A stretch of DNA of 64,000 nt from Methanomicrobium antiquum. GTDB taxonomy: Archaea; Halobacteriota; Methanomicrobia; Methanomicrobiales; Methanomicrobiaceae. Of the stretch, positions 25,862-35,318 are shown one piece after another. The stretch's first letter is position 1, and every line of letters begins with the position of its first letter. Position numbers and translations under genes: made by a program. Under the pieces are notes generated by a model. That model did no database searches, was not told where the DNA came from, and worked only from the letters and a program-made list of their open reading frames with translations. The stretch covers positions 248,001 to 312,000 of the forward strand of contig NZ_CP091092.1 in the NCBI RefSeq assembly GCF_029633915.1, read 5' to 3'.

Positions 25862-26488
25862 ATGCCACTTGGTCGTGTAACACAGGTAGTAGACTGCCGT
25901 GAAAGTATGGGCATGGGAAAAGGCGGAGGCCTCGCACAGCGTGGCACAATATCCGAATGCCGCCATCCTGATGTCATAGTGGTAGGTATGTCTCCTGGAA
26001 GACGACATGTGACAAAACCTGTATGCGATATCACATCAGGACTCAGAAGAGAAGGTGTCGAATTTTCGGTCAGCACTCTTGTGCTTAATGCCGGAAGCGG
26101 CGTCCCTTCTGATGCACCAAAGATTGCAGGCTCTGTTCTGGGAGCCTATTTCGGTGTGAGCGACAAGGAAGTTGCCCAGATAGAGCAGCATAAGGTGGCA
26201 ATTCTTCATCATGGAAATGTTCGTTCCCATGTTGTGGAAAAAGTCCGCAAAATTCTCTCACAATGTAATATCGATGCAATCGTGGTATCGCAGGCCCCAA
26301 TAGACTATGAAGACCTTGCAAAAGTAGGCGTAAAAACTGCCTATGTTTATCCTGACAAGGAAAATATTCGCACAAAAGGAAGGGTTGTGGCAATAATAAG
26401 CGGGGTTACCCGTGGACAGACGCCACCCAGAGAAAAGCTGGCTGAAGTAATTTCGGCTGTAATGAATGTGATGAAAAATAACATTTAA
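25862..26488 (+). CDS. mcrC: Methyl-coenzyme M reductase I operon protein C
   Basis: 208 aa, component of the ATP-dependent MCR activation complex (A3a). Family motifs: VDCRESMGMGKGGGLAQRGT near the start and VLNAGSGVPSDAP in the middle. It begins two bases after the mcrD stop, so coupled translation is likely. Presence in the operon follows the BDCGA order of mcr-type clusters. Confidence 0.95.
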   Translation: MPLGRVTQVVDCRESMGMGKGGGLAQRGTISECRHPDVIVVGMSPGRRHVTKPVCDITSGLRREGVEFSVSTLVLNAGSGVPSDAPKIAGSVLGAYFGVSDKEVAQIEQHKVAILHHGNVRSHVVEKVRKILSQCNIDAIVVSQAPIDYEDLAKVGVKTAYVYPDKENIRTKGRVVAIISGVTRGQTPPREKLAEVISAVMNVMKNNI

Positions 26489-26499
26489 GGTGAAATAAA

Positions 26500-27264
26500 A
26501 TGGCATACAAACCACAGTACGGTCCAGGTACATCAATTGTCGCCGCAAACAGGCGCAAACAGATGGACCCGACCCAGAAACTTGAAAAGGTTCGTGATGT
26601 GACAGATGAAGACATAGTTCTCATTCTTGGTCACCGTGCACCAGGTTCAGCATACCCGACAGCACACCCGCCCCTTGCAGAACAGCAGGAGCCTGACTGT
26701 CCAATCAGAAAGATTGTAAAACCAACCGAAGGAGCAAAGGCAGGAGACCGTGTCCGTTATATTCAGTTCGCTGATTCAATGTTCAACGCACCATCCCAGC
26801 CATACCAGCGTACATACTCAGAATGCTACCGCTTCCGTGGTATTGACCCGGGAACACTCTCCGGACGTCAGATTGTCGAGTGCCGTGAGCGTGACCTCGA
26901 ACAGTACGCAAAATTCTTAATTGAGACAGAAATGTTTGACCCTGCACTGGTATCATGCCGTGGTGCAACAGTTCACGGTCACTCACTCCGTCTTGCAGAA
27001 GATGGAATGATGTTTGATATGCTCCAGCGTTGTATCCTCGGTGACGATGGCATCGTAAGATACGTAAAAGACCAGATTGGTGAGCCACTCGACCGTGAGG
27101 TTGCAGTCGGAAAGCCAATGGGTGACGAATGGATAAAAGCACACTCAACAATCTTCCACTCACTTGTTGGTGTTTCATACCGTGATGATGCAGAGTACGT
27201 TGAATATATCCAGCGTATCCATGCGCTAAGGACAAAATACGGCTTTATGCCAAAGGAGGAGTGA
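26500..27264 (+). CDS. mcrG: Methyl-coenzyme M reductase subunit gamma
   Basis: 254 aa, full length. YKPQYGPGTSIVAANRR at the start, LILGHRAPGSAYPTAHPPL and SCRGATVHGHSLRLAEDGMMFD are conserved. It forms part of the active-site channel with alpha and beta. ATG 11 bp after mcrC with AAGGTGAAA upstream; 5 bp from mcrA. Confidence 0.98.
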   Translation: MAYKPQYGPGTSIVAANRRKQMDPTQKLEKVRDVTDEDIVLILGHRAPGSAYPTAHPPLAEQQEPDCPIRKIVKPTEGAKAGDRVRYIQFADSMFNAPSQPYQRTYSECYRFRGIDPGTLSGRQIVECRERDLEQYAKFLIETEMFDPALVSCRGATVHGHSLRLAEDGMMFDMLQRCILGDDGIVRYVKDQIGEPLDREVAVGKPMGDEWIKAHSTIFHSLVGVSYRDDAEYVEYIQRIHALRTKYGFMPKEE

Positions 27265-27269
27265 TTTAA

Positions 27270-28976
27270 ATGGGAAAAATTGAGAGATCACAGAAGCTTT
27301 TCCTTAACGCACTTAAAGAGAAGTTCCAGGGAGAAGACCCTGAATCAGTAAAGACCGCATTCTACAACTTCAATGGTGTCCGCCAGTCCCCACGTAAGCG
27401 TGAGTTTATGGCAGCAACAAAGGGCATCGAGATGAAGCGTGGAATTTCCATGTATGACCCTGAACACTGCCACCTTGGTGGTATCCCTATGGGTCAGAGA
27501 CAGCTCATGACCTACGAAGTATCCGGAACAGATGTCTTCGTAGAGGGAGATGACTTACACTTTGTAAACAACGCCGCAATGCAGCAGTTCTGGGATGACA
27601 TCAGAAGAACTGTTATTGTCGGAATGGATCTTGCACACGCAACACTCCAGAAGCGTCTTGGAAAGGAAGTTACTCCTGAAACAATCAACGAGTATCTCCA
27701 CATCTTAAACCACGCAATGCCTGGCGCAGCTGTCGTTCAGGAACACATGGTTGAGACACACCCTGGTCTTGTCGATGACTGTTACGTCAAAGTCTTCACA
27801 GGCGACGACGAGATGGCAGACGACATCGAGCCACAGTTCTTAATCAACGTAGAAAAACTCTTCCCTGCAGAGCAGGCAGAAGTTCTTAAGAAGAACGTCG
27901 GCAAGTCAATGTACCAGGCAATCCACATCCCAACAACAGTCTCAAGGACTTGTGATGGTGGAACAACCTCCAGATGGTCTGCAATGCAGATCGGTATGTC
28001 ATTCATCGCTGCATACAGAATGTGTGCCGGTGAAGCGGCAGTAGCTGACCTTTCATTCGCAGCAAAACACGCTGGTGTAGTTCAGATGGCTTCCCACCTG
28101 CCTGCACGCCGTGCACGTGGTCCAAATGAGCCTGGAGGAATTAAATTCGGTCTGTTCTCTGATATCATTCAGGCAAACCGTAAATATCCAAAAGACCCGG
28201 CAAAGGCATCCTTAGAGGTTGTCGGTGCAGGAACAATGCTCTTTGACCAGATCTGGCTCGGATCATACATGTCCGGTGGTGTCGGATTTACACAGTATGC
28301 AACAGCGGCATACACAGACAACATCCTCGACGAGTTCACATACTACGGTATGGACTACATCAAAGACAAATATGGTGTAGACTACACTCACCCAGACCCC
28401 GCAAAGATTGTCAAGCCAACACAGGAAGTTGTAAACGACATCGCAACAGAGGTAAACCTCAATGCTATGGAGCAGTACGAACAGTACCCGACAATGATGG
28501 AAGACCACTTTGGTGGTTCACAGCGTGCCGGTGTAATGGCGGCAGCATGTGGTCTCTCCTGTTCAATTGCAACCGGAAACTCAAATGCAGGTCTTAACGG
28601 ATGGTACCTTTCAATGCTTATGCACAAGGAAGGATGGTCACGTCTCGGATTCTTCGGATACGATCTTCAGGACCAGTGTGGTTCAGCAAACTCCCTTTCA
28701 ATGGAGCCTGACCGCGGTCTGATTGGAGAACTTCGTGGACCAAACTATCCAAACTACGCAATGAACGTAGGACACCAGGGAGAATACGCAGCTATCGTCG
28801 CTGCGGCTCACTACGGCCGTGGCGATGCATTCTGTTTCAACCCGCTTGTAAAGATTACATTCGCAGATCCGTCACTGAAATTCGACTTTGCAGAACCGCG
28901 CCGCGAGTTCGCAAAGGGAGCAATCCGCGAGTTCATGCCTGCCGGAGAGCGCTCACTGATCATACCTGCAAGGTAA
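27270..28976 (+). CDS. mcrA: Methyl-coenzyme M reductase subunit alpha
   Basis: 568 aa, complete catalytic subunit. The region around the glycine that is thioamidated in MCR reads [14 protein letters not shown] (about residues 456-470), and CoB-channel residues are in [18 protein letters not shown]. The F/Y choice in LGFFGYD is the form typical of Methanomicrobiales. Full length, no substitutions of concern. GGAGG lies before the ATG inside the end of mcrG. Confidence 0.98.
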   Translation: MGKIERSQKLFLNALKEKFQGEDPESVKTAFYNFNGVRQSPRKREFMAATKGIEMKRGISMYDPEHCHLGGIPMGQRQLMTYEVSGTDVFVEGDDLHFVNNAAMQQFWDDIRRTVIVGMDLAHATLQKRLGKEVTPETINEYLHILNHAMPGAAVVQEHMVETHPGLVDDCYVKVFTGDDEMADDIEPQFLINVEKLFPAEQAEVLKKNVGKSMYQAIHIPTTVSRTCDGGTTSRWSAMQIGMSFIAAYRMCAGEAAVADLSFAAKHAGVVQMASHLPARRARGPNEPGGIKFGLFSDIIQANRKYPKDPAKASLEVVGAGTMLFDQIWLGSYMSGGVGFTQYATAAYTDNILDEFTYYGMDYIKDKYGVDYTHPDPAKIVKPTQEVVNDIATEVNLNAMEQYEQYPTMMEDHFGGSQRAGVMAAACGLSCSIATGNSNAGLNGWYLSMLMHKEGWSRLGFFGYDLQDQCGSANSLSMEPDRGLIGELRGPNYPNYAMNVGHQGEYAAIVAAAHYGRGDAFCFNPLVKITFADPSLKFDFAEPRREFAKGAIREFMPAGERSLIIPAR

Positions 28977-29178
28977 GATCAACACAATATTTTTTTTCTT
29001 AGATCAAAAAAATCAGTATAAGTCTGATTATATCCCAATCGGCGTCTGATAATCTGTTTTTTTCCGGACAATCCTTTCGAAAGCTTTAATTAACTACTTA
29101 ACGACTTATTTTTGAATCCAAAAAGGGTTTCGTGAAACGTGTATCTCTGGTGCATGTAGCACACAGGAGGATGCCTTA
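28977..29178 (+). other. mcr-mtr spacer with mcr 3' T-tract and mtr leader
   Basis: An eight-T run at 28991-28998 follows mcrA as a likely archaeal terminator. Near mtrE there is a GTGC-ATGTA-GCAC hairpin (about 29149-29161) just before the AGGAGG ribosome site. TTTAATTAA around 29084 is a possible TATA element. Confidence 0.4.
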
Positions 29179-30084
29179 ATGGAAGAGTTACTATTTGGCA
29201 TCGGTATAAGCGCTGTTGCAGGCGCTCTTGCCACTGTTTCCGGTGCTGCGGAGGATACTGAATCTGATATAGGATCACAGGGTGATCCAAACTCACAGGT
29301 TCAGCTTGCTCCGCAAATGGGGTATATTCATCGTATTTATAGCAAAGCTATCTCTGGTGAACCCCCTGCATACGGTTTATGGTGTGCGTTAGGAGCTGGC
29401 CTTGCATGGGCGCTGATGGCGATTAACTATAATCCGGTTCTTGCTATAGTCTTAGGTTCGGCTATAGCTGTGTTTGTACAGGGTGTATATGCAACCACAG
29501 CATATCTGGGCAGGACTGCAAGTCTGGCAAAATTTGAACAGCCGGTTTACATTGACTTAATTAAGTCAGTTACAACCGTGACCATGGCACATGCGTTTAT
29601 TGCAATATTCACATGTGTATCAATGTGTTTCCTTATGGTAAACGCACTCGGACATCCTTTCCCGCTCCCGCTTCTGGGACTTGTATGGGGTATTGCTCTC
29701 GGAGCCGCAGGCTCTGCAACAGGCAACCCGTTCTATGGAAAGGAACGCCAGTACCAGTCTCAGAAGTTTGGTGCAGGTGTCCCTATCTCTGCATCCGGTA
29801 ACATCGTCCGATATGCAGAGGCAGGCCAGCGCAGTTCACTTGACAACGGATGGTTCACCTCAAAGATGGGTGGCCCTGCATCAGGTGTCTGTTTTGGTCT
29901 TATTGTATTCCTTGAACTGTGGCGTACAATCTTCTTCGAAGAGTTCGCAAACGGTTGGGGTGCAATAATTGCAGGTATAGTATTGATTCTCATCTTCATG
30001 ATAATCGACAGAATGGTTGAGAAATGGGCACGCAGAACATACGGCCCGTACACAGAAGAAAAAACTGAGGAGGCTTCAGCATGA
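29179..30084 (+). CDS. mtrE: Methyl-H4MPT:CoM methyltransferase subunit E
   Basis: 301 aa membrane subunit of the sodium-pumping methyltransferase that passes the methyl group from H4MPT to CoM. About six helices; the loop QVQLAPQMGYIHRIYSKAISGEPP and GNPFYGKERQYQSQKFGAGVP are typical. AGGAGG eight bases before the ATG. Its stop overlaps mtrD by 4 bp. Confidence 0.96.
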   Translation: MEELLFGIGISAVAGALATVSGAAEDTESDIGSQGDPNSQVQLAPQMGYIHRIYSKAISGEPPAYGLWCALGAGLAWALMAINYNPVLAIVLGSAIAVFVQGVYATTAYLGRTASLAKFEQPVYIDLIKSVTTVTMAHAFIAIFTCVSMCFLMVNALGHPFPLPLLGLVWGIALGAAGSATGNPFYGKERQYQSQKFGAGVPISASGNIVRYAEAGQRSSLDNGWFTSKMGGPASGVCFGLIVFLELWRTIFFEEFANGWGAIIAGIVLILIFMIIDRMVEKWARRTYGPYTEEKTEEASA

Positions 30085-30914
30085 GCGCACTTGGAGGAGC
30101 ACATGCAGGCGGAGACGGAATTAATCCGGTAGCGGCAGTTATTGGTATTATAATTCTTATCCTGGCAGTTGGTGTAATGTATTACGTCGCACCCGGCATG
30201 GCTTTCATGGCATTAATCGGTGTAATCATCGGTGGTCTTCTCATTGGTTTTGGTGTACACTTTGTTCCTGTCGGAGGAGCTCCGGCGGCTATGGGTCAGT
30301 CACCAGGTATTGCTACCGGTGTTACAATGCTTGCCGCTGGTGCCGGTCTTGCCGGTCTCTTTGGCGGTGCATGGGCAGCCGAGCTTGGCTTTGGTGTCGC
30401 ACTCGCAGGCGGAGCAATTGGTGGCGGTCTTATGATGGCAATCACCTGTTTAATGGTCAATGTAGTCTACGTTTTTGCAATGGGTATTCCCGCGGCATCA
30501 GGTAAGGTTGCAAAAGACCCGATTACAGGCGATACATTTGAGGCATACAAGTCACAGGGTACAGAAGGACACGGTTTACCATTCATCTCCTATGTAGGCG
30601 GTGTAATTGGCGGTATGCTTGGTGGTCTTGGCGGTACGCTCATTTACCTTGAACTATTAGCAGTCTATGAACATTACCTTCCTACAGTGCTTGACGCATC
30701 TGCAGAGCAAATTCTTCCTCTTGCAGTTGGAATGGCAGGCATTTTTGCAGTAGGTATGTTCCTGATAAACGCAGTTTTGGCTGCATACAATATTACTGGT
30801 ACAATTGAAGGACCTCATGACCCAAAGTTCAAGAGATTCCCTCGTGCAGTAGTTGGTTGTGCAGTTGCATCAGCAGTATGCGGTCTGCTTGCCATAATAA
30901 TGGTGATTATGTGA
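30081..30914 (+). CDS. mtrD: Methyl-H4MPT:CoM methyltransferase subunit D
   Basis: 277 aa, Gly/Ala-rich, about six helices. GVHFVPVGGAPAAMGQSPGIATG and the conserved QGTEGHGLPFISYVGGVIGG loop identify MtrD. With MtrC and MtrE it forms the Na+-translocating membrane part. Confidence 0.96.
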   Translation: MSALGGAHAGGDGINPVAAVIGIIILILAVGVMYYVAPGMAFMALIGVIIGGLLIGFGVHFVPVGGAPAAMGQSPGIATGVTMLAAGAGLAGLFGGAWAAELGFGVALAGGAIGGGLMMAITCLMVNVVYVFAMGIPAASGKVAKDPITGDTFEAYKSQGTEGHGLPFISYVGGVIGGMLGGLGGTLIYLELLAVYEHYLPTVLDASAEQILPLAVGMAGIFAVGMFLINAVLAAYNITGTIEGPHDPKFKRFPRAVVGCAVASAVCGLLAIIMVIM

Positions 30915-30926
30915 GGTGTTTTTGAT

Positions 30927-31799
30927 ATGTCAGTAGAAATTACAGCTTCAGAAGGCGGAATGCCGCACAACAAAGTGATGGCTATTGGTCTTGTCGGCGC
31001 ATTAGTCTGCATGTATCTTACATACTTAAACGTAATCACCGGAACAGAAATTTTCTCGTTCTTTGGTGGTATTGCAGCAGTATTAGCCCTCTGGTGGGGT
31101 ACGGATACAATTAAGCACCTTTGCAGCTACGGTCTTGGTACAGGTGTTCCGTCTGCAGGTATGATTGCACTTGGTTCCGGTGTAATTGCCATGATTCTTG
31201 CAACAAAACTCAGTACAATGGGCTTTATCTCATCAGTTCTGATAATCCCTATTGGCTGTGTCGTAATTGCAGCAATCCTTGGAGCAATTCTTGGATACAT
31301 TGCAAACAATATCGTAAACATGAATATTCCGGTAATGATTGTTTCACTCGCAGAGCTTTGTATTGTCGGAGCAATTACAATTCTTGGTCTTTCTGCAATG
31401 GCAGCAGGCAGTTTTGTTTTTGCAGACCTTGTTACAGGTTCAACAACATTCTTCGGTATCCAGGTTGCTGATTATCAGGCATCCTTAATCGGAGGAGGAG
31501 TTATAGCAGTCATTTTCATGCTTGGTGCAATCGCAGTTCAGCACGCATTCAACGCATGTCTCGGACCAAACGAGTCACAGGACAGAACACTCATGCTTGC
31601 AGCAGAGTGTGGATTTTTAAGCATGATTGTTGTTTCAATCATGTCATTTGCATTCATCAGTTTTGGATCTGCAATTCTTTCATTTGCAATTTCCGTAATC
31701 GGATGGGCATACACTTACAGCAAATATATTGAGCTGTCCAGGCGTGACGCATTCATGTGGCTTGACGCAAAGCCAATCCTTGAGAAGAAGGAGGCCTAA
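30927..31799 (+). CDS. mtrC: Methyl-H4MPT:CoM methyltransferase subunit C
   Basis: 290 aa with about eight helices. AVQHAFNACLGPNESQDRTL near residue 210 is a family motif, as is the PHNKVMAIGLVGALVCMYL start. GAGGTG ahead of the ATG. Full length. Confidence 0.96.
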   Translation: MSVEITASEGGMPHNKVMAIGLVGALVCMYLTYLNVITGTEIFSFFGGIAAVLALWWGTDTIKHLCSYGLGTGVPSAGMIALGSGVIAMILATKLSTMGFISSVLIIPIGCVVIAAILGAILGYIANNIVNMNIPVMIVSLAELCIVGAITILGLSAMAAGSFVFADLVTGSTTFFGIQVADYQASLIGGGVIAVIFMLGAIAVQHAFNACLGPNESQDRTLMLAAECGFLSMIVVSIMSFAFISFGSAILSFAISVIGWAYTYSKYIELSRRDAFMWLDAKPILEKKEA

Positions 31800-31802
31800 A
31801 GT

Positions 31803-32087
31803 ATGGGATATATTCAGGTACTTCCGGAATTCGGACTTGTTGCAGATCCTATGGTTGGTCTTGTCACCACCGCAGGCGCATCATTAGCACCGGTTCTGGA
31901 ACAGGTAACTGAGCTTGAGTTAATTGCAGACGATGTTGTCGGCATGCTCTCAGGTGAAGGCAAGTTCTTATCTTCATTCCCGAACAGAGAGCAGTCTCTT
32001 GTTTATGCAGGAAGCGTCACAGCAATGTGGTATGGTATAGCAGTCGGACTAATTGTCGCGGGTATAGTCGCGTTTGCGTTACTCTGA
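31803..32087 (+). CDS. mtrB: Methyl-H4MPT:CoM methyltransferase subunit B
   Basis: 94 aa. [18 protein letters not shown] at the N-terminus and a single C-terminal membrane helix ([20 protein letters not shown]) are as expected. AAGGAGG upstream; 3 bp after mtrC. Confidence 0.95.
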   Translation: MGYIQVLPEFGLVADPMVGLVTTAGASLAPVLEQVTELELIADDVVGMLSGEGKFLSSFPNREQSLVYAGSVTAMWYGIAVGLIVAGIVAFALL

Positions 32088-32097
32088 GGTGTTAAAA

Positions 32098-32820
32098 ATG
32101 GCAGATAAAAAATCTCCGGCCTCAGGATGGCCAAAAATTCAGGGCGACTATCATACCGGCGATGCAAACAGTCCGGTTGTAGTTGTCACAGTGGGTTCAC
32201 ACCTTGACGAGCAGGGAATCTGTGATGCAGGAGCAGCAATGTGCGGTTCCTGTAAGACAGAAAACCTGGGTCTCGAAAAAATTGTTGCAAACGTAGTTGC
32301 AAACCCAAACATCAGATTCCTCATTACATGTGGAACTGAAGTTAAGGGTCACCTCTCCGGTCAGTGCTTAAAAGCCCTTCACGCAAATGGTGTTGAGGGT
32401 GGAAAGATTGTCGGAGCAACAGGTGCAATTCCGTTCATCGAAAACCTCTCAGCTGATGCAATCCAGCGTTTCCAGGAACAGATCGAAATAGTCGACATCA
32501 TGGAATCCGAGGATATGGGTGCTATCAAAGCAAAGATTTCTGAGCTTACAGCACGCGATCCCGGTGCATTTGAAGCTGATGCAATGGTTGTTGAGGTTAA
32601 AGAAGAAGACGGCGGTGCAGATGGCGCTGAAGGCGAAGAAGCACCTATGTCTGCTGAACTTGCTCTCATTCATGCAAGAATGAAGGCAATTCAGATGATG
32701 GTTACCGATATAGGCTATCGCAACCGCTTTGCAGCAGGTGTTTACTCAGGTAAAGTTGAAGGACTCATGATAGGTCTTATCATGTCTTTTGCCATACTTG
32801 GCTTCCTGTTGATGGGGTGA
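32098..32820 (+). CDS. mtrA: Methyl-H4MPT:CoM methyltransferase subunit A
   Basis: 240 aa, the corrinoid-binding subunit. The soluble domain (residues 1-172) holds [18 protein letters not shown] and the cobalt-ligand region [11 protein letters not shown] (His about 85). A linker and a single membrane helix follow ([17 protein letters not shown]). The start is ATG 32098 ([10 protein letters not shown]) with GAGGTG upstream. A second MtrA domain with about ten amino-acid differences is fused to MtrG two genes on. Confidence 0.97.
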   Translation: MADKKSPASGWPKIQGDYHTGDANSPVVVVTVGSHLDEQGICDAGAAMCGSCKTENLGLEKIVANVVANPNIRFLITCGTEVKGHLSGQCLKALHANGVEGGKIVGATGAIPFIENLSADAIQRFQEQIEIVDIMESEDMGAIKAKISELTARDPGAFEADAMVVEVKEEDGGADGAEGEEAPMSAELALIHARMKAIQMMVTDIGYRNRFAAGVYSGKVEGLMIGLIMSFAILGFLLMG

Positions 32821-32825
32821 TATAA

Positions 32826-33038
32826 ATGTCAGATGAGGAAAAATCAGGTCCGACAATTATAAGGATGGCAGCAATTGAAGACATGGTTGATGACATCCGC
32901 TTCAAAAGCCAGATCCTGGCAAGGACAAACAAATTAGAGTCCGGTATCATGAGTGCAGGTCTTACCGGATTTGGAATTGGTGTTGCAATTTCACTTGTTC
33001 TGGTTCTCCTGCCGGTATTTTTAATTGGAGGCATTTAA
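32826..33038 (+). CDS. mtrF: Methyl-H4MPT:CoM methyltransferase subunit F
   Basis: 70 aa. [20 protein letters not shown] and a C-terminal membrane helix match MtrF, a family whose helix-plus-anchor resembles the C-terminus of MtrA (compare [17 protein letters not shown]). GGGGTGAT precedes the ATG. It directly precedes the fused gene. Confidence 0.93.
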   Translation: MSDEEKSGPTIIRMAAIEDMVDDIRFKSQILARTNKLESGIMSAGLTGFGIGVAISLVLVLLPVFLIGGI

Positions 33039-33039
33039 T

Positions 33040-33777
33040 ATGGCTGACAAAAAATCTCCGGCTTCAGGATGGCCAAAGATACAGGGTGACTACCACACCG
33101 GCGATGCAAACAGCCCTGTTGTTGTTGTAACAATGGGTTCACATCTTGATGAGCAGGGAATCTGTGACGCAGGAGCGGCAATGTGCGGTTCCTGTAAGAC
33201 AGAAAACCTTGGTCTTGAGAAGATTGTCGCAAACGTAGTTGCAAACCCAAACATTCGCTTCCTTATTACTTGCGGAACAGAAGTTAAGGGTCACCTCTCC
33301 GGTCAGTGTTTAAAAGCCCTTCATGCCGGTGGTGTTGAAGGCGGTAAGATTGTCGGAGCACAGGGTGCAATTCCATTCATTGAAAATCTAAATGCAGAAG
33401 CAATCAAGCGTTTCCAGGAACAGATCGAAGTAATCGATATCATGGAATCCGAGGATGTCGGTGCTATCAAAGCAAAGATTTCTGAGCTTACAGCACGCGA
33501 TCCAGGTGCATTTGAGGCTGAAGCAATGGTTGTTGAGGTCAAAGAGGAAGGTGGAGCAGACGGAGCAGTAGTTGCAACCGCAAACCCGCAGTTCCTTGAA
33601 ATTGAAGCACGCCTCAACGAAATTGAGACAAAACTTGAATTTGCAGATGCAGAGATTGCCCAGCGTGTAGGACGTAAAATTGGCCGTGATATCGGTATTC
33701 TTTATGGTCTTACAGCCGGTTTGATTGTATTTATGATGTTATTGGTATTACTCCCAAAACTTATGGCAATGATCTAG
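33040..33777 (+). CDS. MtrA corrinoid domain fused to MtrG
   Basis: 245 aa. Residues 1-178 repeat the MtrA corrinoid domain almost residue for residue, including [18 protein letters not shown] and [11 protein letters not shown] with the cobalt-ligand His. The MtrA membrane tail is absent. In its place residues about 182-245 are a complete MtrG ([40 protein letters not shown], then one membrane helix). It occupies the mtrG position in E-D-C-B-A-F-G-H. GGAGG before ATG 33040. Silent differences from mtrA are many and amino-acid differences few, so the domain is under selection and is not a fresh copy or an assembly error. The complex would then carry two corrinoid domains. Confidence 0.92.
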   Translation: MADKKSPASGWPKIQGDYHTGDANSPVVVVTMGSHLDEQGICDAGAAMCGSCKTENLGLEKIVANVVANPNIRFLITCGTEVKGHLSGQCLKALHAGGVEGGKIVGAQGAIPFIENLNAEAIKRFQEQIEVIDIMESEDVGAIKAKISELTARDPGAFEAEAMVVEVKEEGGADGAVVATANPQFLEIEARLNEIETKLEFADAEIAQRVGRKIGRDIGILYGLTAGLIVFMMLLVLLPKLMAMI

Positions 33778-33792
33778 GAGGAGTGACGAAAA

Positions 33793-34830
33793 ATGTTCAA
33801 ATTTGAAAAAGAGCAGACGGTACTTGATTTCAACGGTACCAAGATTGGTGGGCAGCCCGGAGAGTATCCGAGGGTGCTTGGCGCTTCTATCTTCTATAAC
33901 AAGCATGAAACAGTTATTGATGATGAGAAGGGCATAATAGACAAGGATAGAGCAGAGGCGCTCTGGAACAGATGTCTGGAACTTTCTGATCAGTCAGGAA
34001 TTCAGCACTTCTGCCAGATAATCTCAGAAACACCAGAGGCATTTGAAAGCTACTTCCAGTGGTTTGACTCAGTCGACAACAAGACTGCATTCTTAATGGA
34101 TTCATCCAACCCTGGTGCACTTGCACATGCTTGTGAATATGTCACTGAAGTTGGTCTTGCAGACCGTGCTATCTACAACTCAATCAACGGTTCAATAGGA
34201 CCTGAGAATATTGAGGCTTTGAAGAACAGTGATGTAGATGCGGCTATTGTTCTTGCATTCAACCCTGGTGACCCAAGTGTTCGCGGTCGTGAACAGGTTT
34301 TAACATCAGGCGGAGTTGCAGGTCAGGAAAAATCAATGCTTGCAATCGCAGAGGAGTGTGGAATTACACGTCCTATTCTCGATACAGCGGCAACACCTCT
34401 CGGCCTTGGTTCAGGCGGTTCATTCCGTGAGATTCTTGCATGCAAGGCAATTCACGGTCTTCCAACCGGCGGTGCATACCACAACATGACTGTTTCATGG
34501 CCCTGGTTAAAGCGCTGGAGAGGTTCAAAGAAGAATCCTTCACTGCTTCTTCAGCAGTACGAAGGAAAGGATCTCCTTGCTGAGCAGATGGGTCATCACC
34601 ACTCCGGTGGACTTGAAGGCTTAAAGCAGGCAGCATGGACAGCACCTGATATTGGATGTAACATCATGGCGGCAACTCTTGGAGCTGACCTTATTATGTA
34701 CGGACCTATCGAGAACTGTGAGGCGGCAACAACCGCTATTGCATTTACAGATATTGTCCTTGCAGAGGCTGCAAAAGAGTTCGGTCTTGAACCGCAGGTG
34801 GACACACACCCGCTCTTCCACCTCGTATAA
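33793..34830 (+). CDS. mtrH: Methyl-H4MPT:CoM methyltransferase subunit H
   Basis: 345 aa. TIM-barrel-like subunit that moves the methyl group from methyl-H4MPT to the corrinoid of MtrA. FNGTKIGGQPGEYPRVLGAS, FLMDSSNPGALAHACEY, LAFNPGDPSVRGREQVL and LDTAATPLGLGSGGSFREI are family motifs. About 30 residues longer than the shortest homologues. GGAGGAG upstream. Last gene of the operon, followed by a T-rich terminator region. Confidence 0.96.
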   Translation: MFKFEKEQTVLDFNGTKIGGQPGEYPRVLGASIFYNKHETVIDDEKGIIDKDRAEALWNRCLELSDQSGIQHFCQIISETPEAFESYFQWFDSVDNKTAFLMDSSNPGALAHACEYVTEVGLADRAIYNSINGSIGPENIEALKNSDVDAAIVLAFNPGDPSVRGREQVLTSGGVAGQEKSMLAIAEECGITRPILDTAATPLGLGSGGSFREILACKAIHGLPTGGAYHNMTVSWPWLKRWRGSKKNPSLLLQQYEGKDLLAEQMGHHHSGGLEGLKQAAWTAPDIGCNIMAATLGADLIMYGPIENCEAATTAIAFTDIVLAEAAKEFGLEPQVDTHPLFHLV

Positions 34831-34837
34831 GAGAAAA

Positions 34838-34975
34838 CCCTAAAATAATTTTTTTATTTTGTTTTCCTTCGATTTCTGGTTTTTTATTTGATTTACGTAT
34901 TTTTTTGCAATTTTTTGAATTTTCTGATTTTTTTTAAAAGAAATTTTTGTTTTTTTTTTTTGGTCACAGCCGGTT
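34838..34975 (+). terminator. T-rich termination region after mtrH
   Basis: About eight T runs of 5-14 bases with few other bases follow the stop codon over 140 bp. Oligo-T tracts are the intrinsic termination signal of archaeal RNA polymerase. Confidence 0.7.
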
Positions 34976-34996
34976 TTTTTATTTCAAAATAATTAA

Positions 34997-35004
34997 TTTT
35001 AAAT
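34997..35004 (+). promoter_or_regulatory. TATA box of tRNA-Glu
   Basis: TTTTAAAT, 33-40 bases before the tRNA 5' end. Confidence 0.5.
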
Positions 35005-35036
35005 GTGTAGCGCTTCAATATAGAAAGGCACTTTTT

Positions 35037-35109
35037 GCTGATATAGTGTAGGGGCCAATCATGCAGGACTCTCACTCCTGCGACCGGGGTTCAAATCCCC
35101 GTATCAGCA
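35037..35109 (+). tRNA. tRNA-Glu (CTC)
   Basis: 73 bases folding as a cloverleaf: acceptor GCTGATA/TATCAGC, anticodon stem CAGGA/TCCTG with loop CTCTCAC (anticodon CTC, codon GAG), T-arm CGGGG-TTCAAAT-CCCCG, discriminator A. No CCA encoded and no intron. Confidence 0.95.
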
Positions 35110-35318
35110 TAATTTATTATTTTTAATTATTCTCATTATTGCCAGATTTGTGAATTACAAATATAAAAATCCTGATAATATGAGATTATGATAATTCTGA
35201 AATCATCATAATCCTGAAATCATCTTTATAGTTACAACTATTTTTGAAGTCAACGCCGGACTTAATACTTTTCGTGACTATAAAGTTCTACATGAAAGAA
35301 TTCATAAATAAAAAAAGA

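Noticed and set aside
24090-28627. Long minus-strand open frames in the mcr region
   Set aside because: Shadows of the highly biased mcr genes; no ribosome sites or family motifs.
32826-33038. Second mtrG
   Set aside because: The sequence ([15 protein letters not shown]) matches MtrF and not MtrG; MtrG is in the fused gene.
33040-33777. Assembly duplication of mtrA
   Set aside because: Many silent differences between the two copies and a clean in-frame MtrG end speak for a real second gene.
35244-35318. Extended N-terminus of the serpin
   Set aside because: It would place the lipoprotein signal 25 residues inside the protein; the ATG at 35319 starts the signal properly.
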